Shown here one piece after another: positions 60,071-64,000 of a DNA stretch of 64,000 bases. The first letter of the stretch is position 1. Every line of letters begins with the position of its first letter. The DNA is from Paenibacillus hexagrammi (GTDB taxonomy: Bacteria; Bacillota; Bacilli; Paenibacillales; NBRC-103111), in contig NZ_CP090978.1 of NCBI RefSeq assembly GCF_021513275.1, positions 3,410,001 through 3,474,000 of the forward strand. The letters are read 5' to 3'. The translations under genes and the position numbers were made by a program. The notes below the pieces were generated by a model. The model worked only from the letters and a program-made list of their open reading frames with translations. It ran no database searches and was not told the origin of the DNA.

Positions 60071-61978
60071 TTAATATTTGCGGATTGAGAATTCACGCTT
60101 GGCCGTTTCCTGAGTAAATATCCCTTCCGCCGTGATGATATTAAGCGGAATTTCCTTCCCCGCAGCCAAATCCTTGACGGCCTTCATAATTTGTGGGCCA
60201 AGGAGCGGATTACATTCCACGGACATGTTCAATTTTTGGGCAATCATGGCTTGAAATGCAACCCGGGTCGCATCTACGGAAAGAACCTGTATATCCGTGC
60301 CCGGTTTTAAGCCCGCTTGCTCCAGAGCTTTAATGGCTCCCAGTGCCATGTCGTCATTATGAGCAAACACCACATCCGGCTTGATACCGCTGCGCAGCAC
60401 CTTTTCCATCAATTGCTGACCGGATTCCAAAGTAAAATCTCCGATTTCCGAAGCCACGATATGAAAGGCTTCATTCTCAGAAAGTACCTCTTCAAAGCCT
60501 TTTTTGCGTTCAATTGCTGGAGCGGATCCTTTCGTCCCTTGCAGTTCAACAATGTTCACCTGTCTTCCGCCGCTGCTTTCCGACTGCTCCCGCTCCACAA
60601 GCCATCTGGCCGCACGTCTTCCCTCTTCGATAAAGTCGGATCCAATGAATGTCGTCCAGAGCGAATCATCCTCTACCTTCACCTTCCGGTCCGTCAGAAG
60701 GATGGGGATCCCTGCATCTTTCGCTTCCTTCAGCACCTCATCCCAGCCCGTCTCTACAATCGGTGAGAACGCGATCGCATCTACCTTTCGCGCAATAAAA
60801 TTGCGTATAATCTGAATTTGCTTCTCCTGACTGCCTTGGGCATTTTGCATAACCAGTTCAATGTCCTTTTCACCTTCCGCAGCTTCCCGAATGGATTCCG
60901 TATTGACATTACGCCAGCTGCTTTCGTTACCTACAACGGCAACCCCAAGCACGATTTTCTTCGCGTTAGTCAATTCCTCCGATTCTTTAGCAGGCTCTTC
61001 GGTCACCCCAGGACTCAGCTCGCCACTTGTCAGTTCACCGGTGATCAAATGACTGCGCAAGATGATCTTCTTCGGCAGCCCCTTCTCATGATGGAGAATG
61101 TCCAGCGCATACTGCACAGCTTCTTTGCCACCGATCGGGCTCGTTACACTGCCGCTCAAAATCCCATTCTTAACCAGCTCAAAACCGCCATCGATCGTAT
61201 CAAGCCCATCTATACCCAGCACATGAATGCCTTGTAAACCTAATTTCTGAATAGCCCGCGAAGCTCCGAGGGCCATAGCATCACTGTGAGCAAAAATAAG
61301 CCGTACCTTCGGGTAATCGGGCAATATACGAAGCATTTCATCCTCTGCCTTGTCCCGCTGCCAATCACCGACGACCGATTTGACAATCGGCTTATTCATC
61401 CTCCGCTCCAGCTCATCATTGAATCCGCGGCTCGTTTCTTCGACTGAAGTGGAGTTGGCTACACCTTCAATCTCGATAATGTCTCCGCCGCTGCCTTTCA
61501 GGAGCTCTGAAGCGAGCTGTGCGGATTTTCGACCAATCGATTCATTATCCGGTCCGATAAATAAGGAATAATCGTAGCCGGTTACGCCTCGGCCTAACAC
61601 AATCACCGGAATGCTCTTGTAGGCCTCCGTTACGATGGGCGTCAACTGTTCGGAATCGTTCAAGGATATGATCAGCAAATCGATGCCGTACTGCATCAGC
61701 TTTTCTACATCATAGATTTGCTTCTCGCTGTTCTCAGCCGCATCCGTGAATATAAGCCGCACATTGCTGTGCTTCTCCGCCTCCTTACGAATTTCATTAT
61801 TCATGAAGAGCTGCCTCGGCTCATCCAGATTCGGCTGGCTGATGCCAATCAGAAACTGTTGATCATCGGTAGCAGAATCAGTAGACAGCATATAACTCCC
61901 CACCGTTGTCATCGTGAGAACAAGCAAGCTAATCAATGCTACGACGAAAACAACCCTCATCCGAGATGCAGCCTTCAT
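60071..61978 (-). CDS. membrane-anchored protein with two tandem sugar-binding (RbsB-like) domains
   Basis: A 635-residue protein. An N-terminal membrane anchor (residues 8-30, no lipobox Cys) precedes two periplasmic-binding-protein domains. Domain 1 (about 43-315) has QFLIGISQPNLDEPRQ, the hinge-region LIFAHSDAMALGA and HVLGIDGLDT. Domain 2 (about 345-620) has KIVLGVAVVGNESSWRNVNT, VVFAHNDDMALGA and QVLSVDATRVAF, resembling the galactofuranose-binding YtfQ group. The ATG overlaps the upstream YesN-type gene stop (ATGA). No ABC permease is nearby. The design suggests an extracytoplasmic sugar sensor working with the kinase rather than a transport receptor. Confidence 0.88.
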   Translation of the reverse strand: MKAASRMRVVFVVALISLLVLTMTTVGSYMLSTDSATDDQQFLIGISQPNLDEPRQLFMNNEIRKEAEKHSNVRLIFTDAAENSEKQIYDVEKLMQYGIDLLIISLNDSEQLTPIVTEAYKSIPVIVLGRGVTGYDYSLFIGPDNESIGRKSAQLASELLKGSGGDIIEIEGVANSTSVEETSRGFNDELERRMNKPIVKSVVGDWQRDKAEDEMLRILPDYPKVRLIFAHSDAMALGASRAIQKLGLQGIHVLGIDGLDTIDGGFELVKNGILSGSVTSPIGGKEAVQYALDILHHEKGLPKKIILRSHLITGELTSGELSPGVTEEPAKESEELTNAKKIVLGVAVVGNESSWRNVNTESIREAAEGEKDIELVMQNAQGSQEKQIQIIRNFIARKVDAIAFSPIVETGWDEVLKEAKDAGIPILLTDRKVKVEDDSLWTTFIGSDFIEEGRRAARWLVEREQSESSGGRQVNIVELQGTKGSAPAIERKKGFEEVLSENEAFHIVASEIGDFTLESGQQLMEKVLRSGIKPDVVFAHNDDMALGAIKALEQAGLKPGTDIQVLSVDATRVAFQAMIAQKLNMSVECNPLLGPQIMKAVKDLAAGKEIPLNIITAEGIFTQETAKREFSIRKY

Positions 61979-63183
61979 ACATGATCCCCGCGTTTTCTAA
62001 ATTCCATAGGTGATACCCCGGTCATTTTCTTGAAGGTATGGCTAAAATAGTGCTGAGTATGATAGCCGACCTTTTCCGCGATCTCATACATTTTCGAAGT
62101 GGGATCATTTAAGTATTGAATGGCTTTCTTAATGCGGACTTCCGTTAAATAATCAACAAACGAGCGGCCGAGCTCTTTTTTCAGCAGCTTGCTCAAGTAG
62201 TTAGCGTTGACGTTCATATGCTCCGCAACTTCCGAGAGCGACAAGTCTTCCTTATAATAGTAGGTTTCCAAATATTTCTTGGTCATTAATACAATTGGCG
62301 TCAAGCTATTGGCCTGATTAATTTCTGCTATAAGCTGCTCGGTTTGCTGAGGAAGCTCGTCAATTTGTTCCACGGTTGCTTGAACACAGAGCACATTTAC
62401 ACCTAGATAGGCCGCAACAATACGTTCAAACTCCACCTGAAACGTCATCCACGCGGATATATCGGTTAGGGCAGTGATTCCGCATAGCATCCCTTTACTT
62501 AAATGAAACACGATCGAGGTAGACTCCGACTGGAGCATCTCCTCCCAAATATTTTTCACAGCAAATTCCAGCAGTTGAGGATCCCAGGTTTTATTAGGCA
62601 CATTCATGCTGATTTTGCCAAGCGGCTTAATGAGCATGAGCCCGATTTGTCCAGGAAAGTGGAGGCCATAGAATGCCCGTTCCTCCTGAATGCGCTCTTT
62701 GGAAAGCGTGCCTGTCATCCAGCCCTTCATGAAATCTTCGCGTAGCAGTGAGGATGTCGCCTGAAGCTTGTTGCTCATCCATTCCGTATGCCTTTGCTCC
62801 ATTAAGTCTTTACGCAGCGTTTCAATCGCCTTATCGACAATATCGCTTAAGTCGGCCCTCTGTACCGGCTTTAATAAGTAATCAAATACGTTTAAGCGGA
62901 CTGCCCGTTGTGCATAGGAAAACTCATCGTGTCCGGAAATCACAATCACAATACAAGCAGGCAATACTTCCTTCAGTCTTTCAATCAATTCAAGCCCATT
63001 CATAAAAGGCATGTTGATATCGACAAACATTAAGTCAGGGCGCACTTGCTGTGCAACGTCCAGGGCTTCTAGTCCATTCTCGGCTTCCGCCACCACTTCA
63101 ATCTCTTTCTCCTCCCAAGGGAGGGCTTTGCGAAGACCGTTGCGAATCCGCGGCTCATCGTCCGCGATCATTAGCTTCCACAT
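61975..63183 (-). CDS. YesN-type response regulator with AraC DNA-binding domain
   Basis: A 402-residue regulator. The receiver has D-D at residues 8-9, phosphoacceptor Asp55 (LMFVDINMPF) and the conserved Lys in LLKPVQ. A middle linker domain of about 170 residues follows, then an AraC double HTH (LSLSEVAEHMNVNANYLSKL and MYEIAEKVGYHTQHYFSHTF), ending TGVSPMEFRKR. It overlaps the kinase gene by 29 bases and the double sugar-binding protein gene by 4, so all three form one coupled unit. Such systems control polysaccharide or sugar uptake genes. Confidence 0.95.
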   Translation of the reverse strand: MWKLMIADDEPRIRNGLRKALPWEEKEIEVVAEAENGLEALDVAQQVRPDLMFVDINMPFMNGLELIERLKEVLPACIVIVISGHDEFSYAQRAVRLNVFDYLLKPVQRADLSDIVDKAIETLRKDLMEQRHTEWMSNKLQATSSLLREDFMKGWMTGTLSKERIQEERAFYGLHFPGQIGLMLIKPLGKISMNVPNKTWDPQLLEFAVKNIWEEMLQSESTSIVFHLSKGMLCGITALTDISAWMTFQVEFERIVAAYLGVNVLCVQATVEQIDELPQQTEQLIAEINQANSLTPIVLMTKKYLETYYYKEDLSLSEVAEHMNVNANYLSKLLKKELGRSFVDYLTEVRIKKAIQYLNDPTSKMYEIAEKVGYHTQHYFSHTFKKMTGVSPMEFRKRGDHV

Positions 63184-64000
63184 GGTTTGTCACCTCTTCA
63201 TGCTTCGTATGTACGATCGGATGAATCAGCTCGACGGTAGTACCTTTGCCGTACTCGCTGTATACGCGAAGACCGTAAGCGATTCCATAAGTGAGCTGAA
63301 TTCGCTCATTCACGTTAAACAGACCAAAGCCTGCTTCTTCGCTTCGCTTTTCTTCACCGCGTAAAACCCGGTTGATTTCTTCCAGACGCTCCGGCTTGAT
63401 TCCTGCTCCGTCATCTTCCACCCGAAATCGTACAGTATCTTGATGTAGTAATGCGCTGATACGTATCCTGCCCTTGCCCAGCCTTGCCTTAATTCCGTGA
63501 TAGATAGCGTTTTCAATCAAGGGCTGAAGGACAAGCTTTAGGATATGATAGCGTTTGACCTCCTCAGGAATATCCATTTCAAACTCCATTTTCCCCATAT
63601 ACCTTGACATTTGTATAATTAAATAGCTTTCCGCATGCTTCACTTCTTCACGGATCGAAATCAATTCATACCCTTTGTTAAGGCCTATACGGAAGAGATT
63701 GGTAAGTGCGCCGATAATTTCGATAATATCGTCCGCTTTGTATTCCTGCGCCATCCACTGGATGGTATCCAGCGTATTGTATAGAAAATGCGGCTTGATT
63801 TGAGCCTGCAGCACCTGAAGCTCCGCTTCCCGTTTCTTTTTCTGCTCCATATAGACAAGATTGATCAAATTCTTGATCTCTTCGACCATGTGATTAAAAC
63901 TGTGTCCCAACTGCCCGATTTCGTCCTTCGTTTCACTCACGAACCGTTGGTTCAGATCCCCGCTCTGTACTCTTCTCATCAACCTCATTAGCTTGCGTAC
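63155..64000 (-). CDS. YesM-type sensor histidine kinase (N-terminus outside window)
   Basis: The visible part starts in a HAMP domain (QSGDLNQRF, IGQLGHSFNHMVEEI), then a His_kinase domain with the phosphoacceptor in LQAQIKPHFLYNTLD, the N box VLQPLIENAIYHGI and ATPase motifs VEDDGAGIKPERL and GFGLFNVNERI. The extracellular Cache-like domain expected of YesM proteins lies beyond the window edge. Its stop at 63155 lies inside the response regulator gene (29-base overlap). The adjacent double sugar-binding protein probably presents the signal. Confidence 0.94.
   Translation of the reverse strand, partial: VRKLMRLMRRVQSGDLNQRFVSETKDEIGQLGHSFNHMVEEIKNLINLVYMEQKKKREAELQVLQAQIKPHFLYNTLDTIQWMAQEYKADDIIEIIGALTNLFRIGLNKGYELISIREEVKHAESYLIIQMSRYMGKMEFEMDIPEEVKRYHILKLVLQPLIENAIYHGIKARLGKGRIRISALLHQDTVRFRVEDDGAGIKPERLEEINRVLRGEEKRSEEAGFGLFNVNERIQLTYGIAYGLRVYSEYGKGTTVELIHPIVHTKHEEVTNHVEANDRGR

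Overview
The window looks like chromosome of a spore-forming, Gram-positive, carbohydrate-using Firmicute, most likely Paenibacillus or a close relative. The evidence is a tricistronic GerA/GerB/GerC germinant receptor, a YheC/D-type coat ATP-grasp protein, a T-box-controlled metG, FosB, YesN/YesM-type two-component genes with an AraC output domain, an SLH-anchored surface protein and several glycoside-metabolism genes with AraC regulators. I see no rRNA, tRNA, CRISPR array, prophage or intact insertion sequence. Genes are packed in short operons on both strands and most have strong AGGAGG-type ribosome binding sites.

Layout. 1-4.1 kb (minus): a lipoprotein (cut by the window edge), metG with promoter and T-box leader, yidD and a PPDK-regulatory kinase/phosphorylase. 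4.2-7.2 kb: GH42 beta-galactosidase divergent from an AraC regulator. 7.3-10 kb: an LTA-synthase-family sulfatase, a YmaF-like protein and a convergent aldose 1-epimerase. 11-15.1 kb: CPBP protease divergent from a histidine kinase/NarL-type regulator pair, then a YitT-family protein. 15.2-21.1 kb: gerABC followed by a second LTA-synthase-family sulfatase. 21.4-24.2 kb: a Gfo/Idh/MocA dehydrogenase and a sugar isomerase-like TIM barrel divergent from an AraC regulator. 24.3-33.9 kb: small housekeeping and resistance genes (DinB, GH36 alpha-galactosidase, ABM monooxygenase pair, fosB, GNAT, HAD, F420-reductase-like, pentapeptide repeat, LysR, SorC). 34-36.1 kb: trpBA without the rest of the pathway. 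36.3-43.1 kb: a chemoreceptor, a DHA2 transporter, TauE, panD with a YheC/D protein, and thrC. 43.2-51.2 kb (minus): adaptor, RND pump, then a 14-repeat RCC1/SLH surface protein in one apparent transcription unit. 51.4-54.5 kb: a duplicated-domain unknown protein, a codA remnant, two tiny basic proteins and an EamA transporter. 54.6-59 kb: a heterodimeric ABC exporter, a DUF2536-like gene and a MarR regulator. 59.1-64 kb (minus): a YesM/YesN pair, a double periplasmic-binding-domain membrane protein and a radical SAM protein.

Caveat on sequence quality. About twenty single-base-class frame breaks interrupt otherwise well-conserved genes, including the normally essential metG and three breaks within trpB. 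Most fall in runs of identical bases (for example T5 for T4, C5 for C6, A6 for A5). I read them as uncorrected homopolymer-length sequencing errors and annotate the full spans as genes. The only gene I regard as truly decayed is the codA remnant near 52.3-52.7 kb.

Most interesting biology. (1) A perfect 12-bp inverted repeat hides the ribosome binding site of the second sulfatase gene in transcripts reading through from gerABC, while an extended -10 promoter inside the structure would give a shorter mRNA with the site open. (2) A membrane-anchored protein with two tandem sugar-binding domains is translationally coupled to a YesN/YesM system. (3) A two-propeller RCC1/SLH protein follows an RND pump. 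(4) A dispersed intergenic repeat occurs in two copies, one of them between duplicated terminators.
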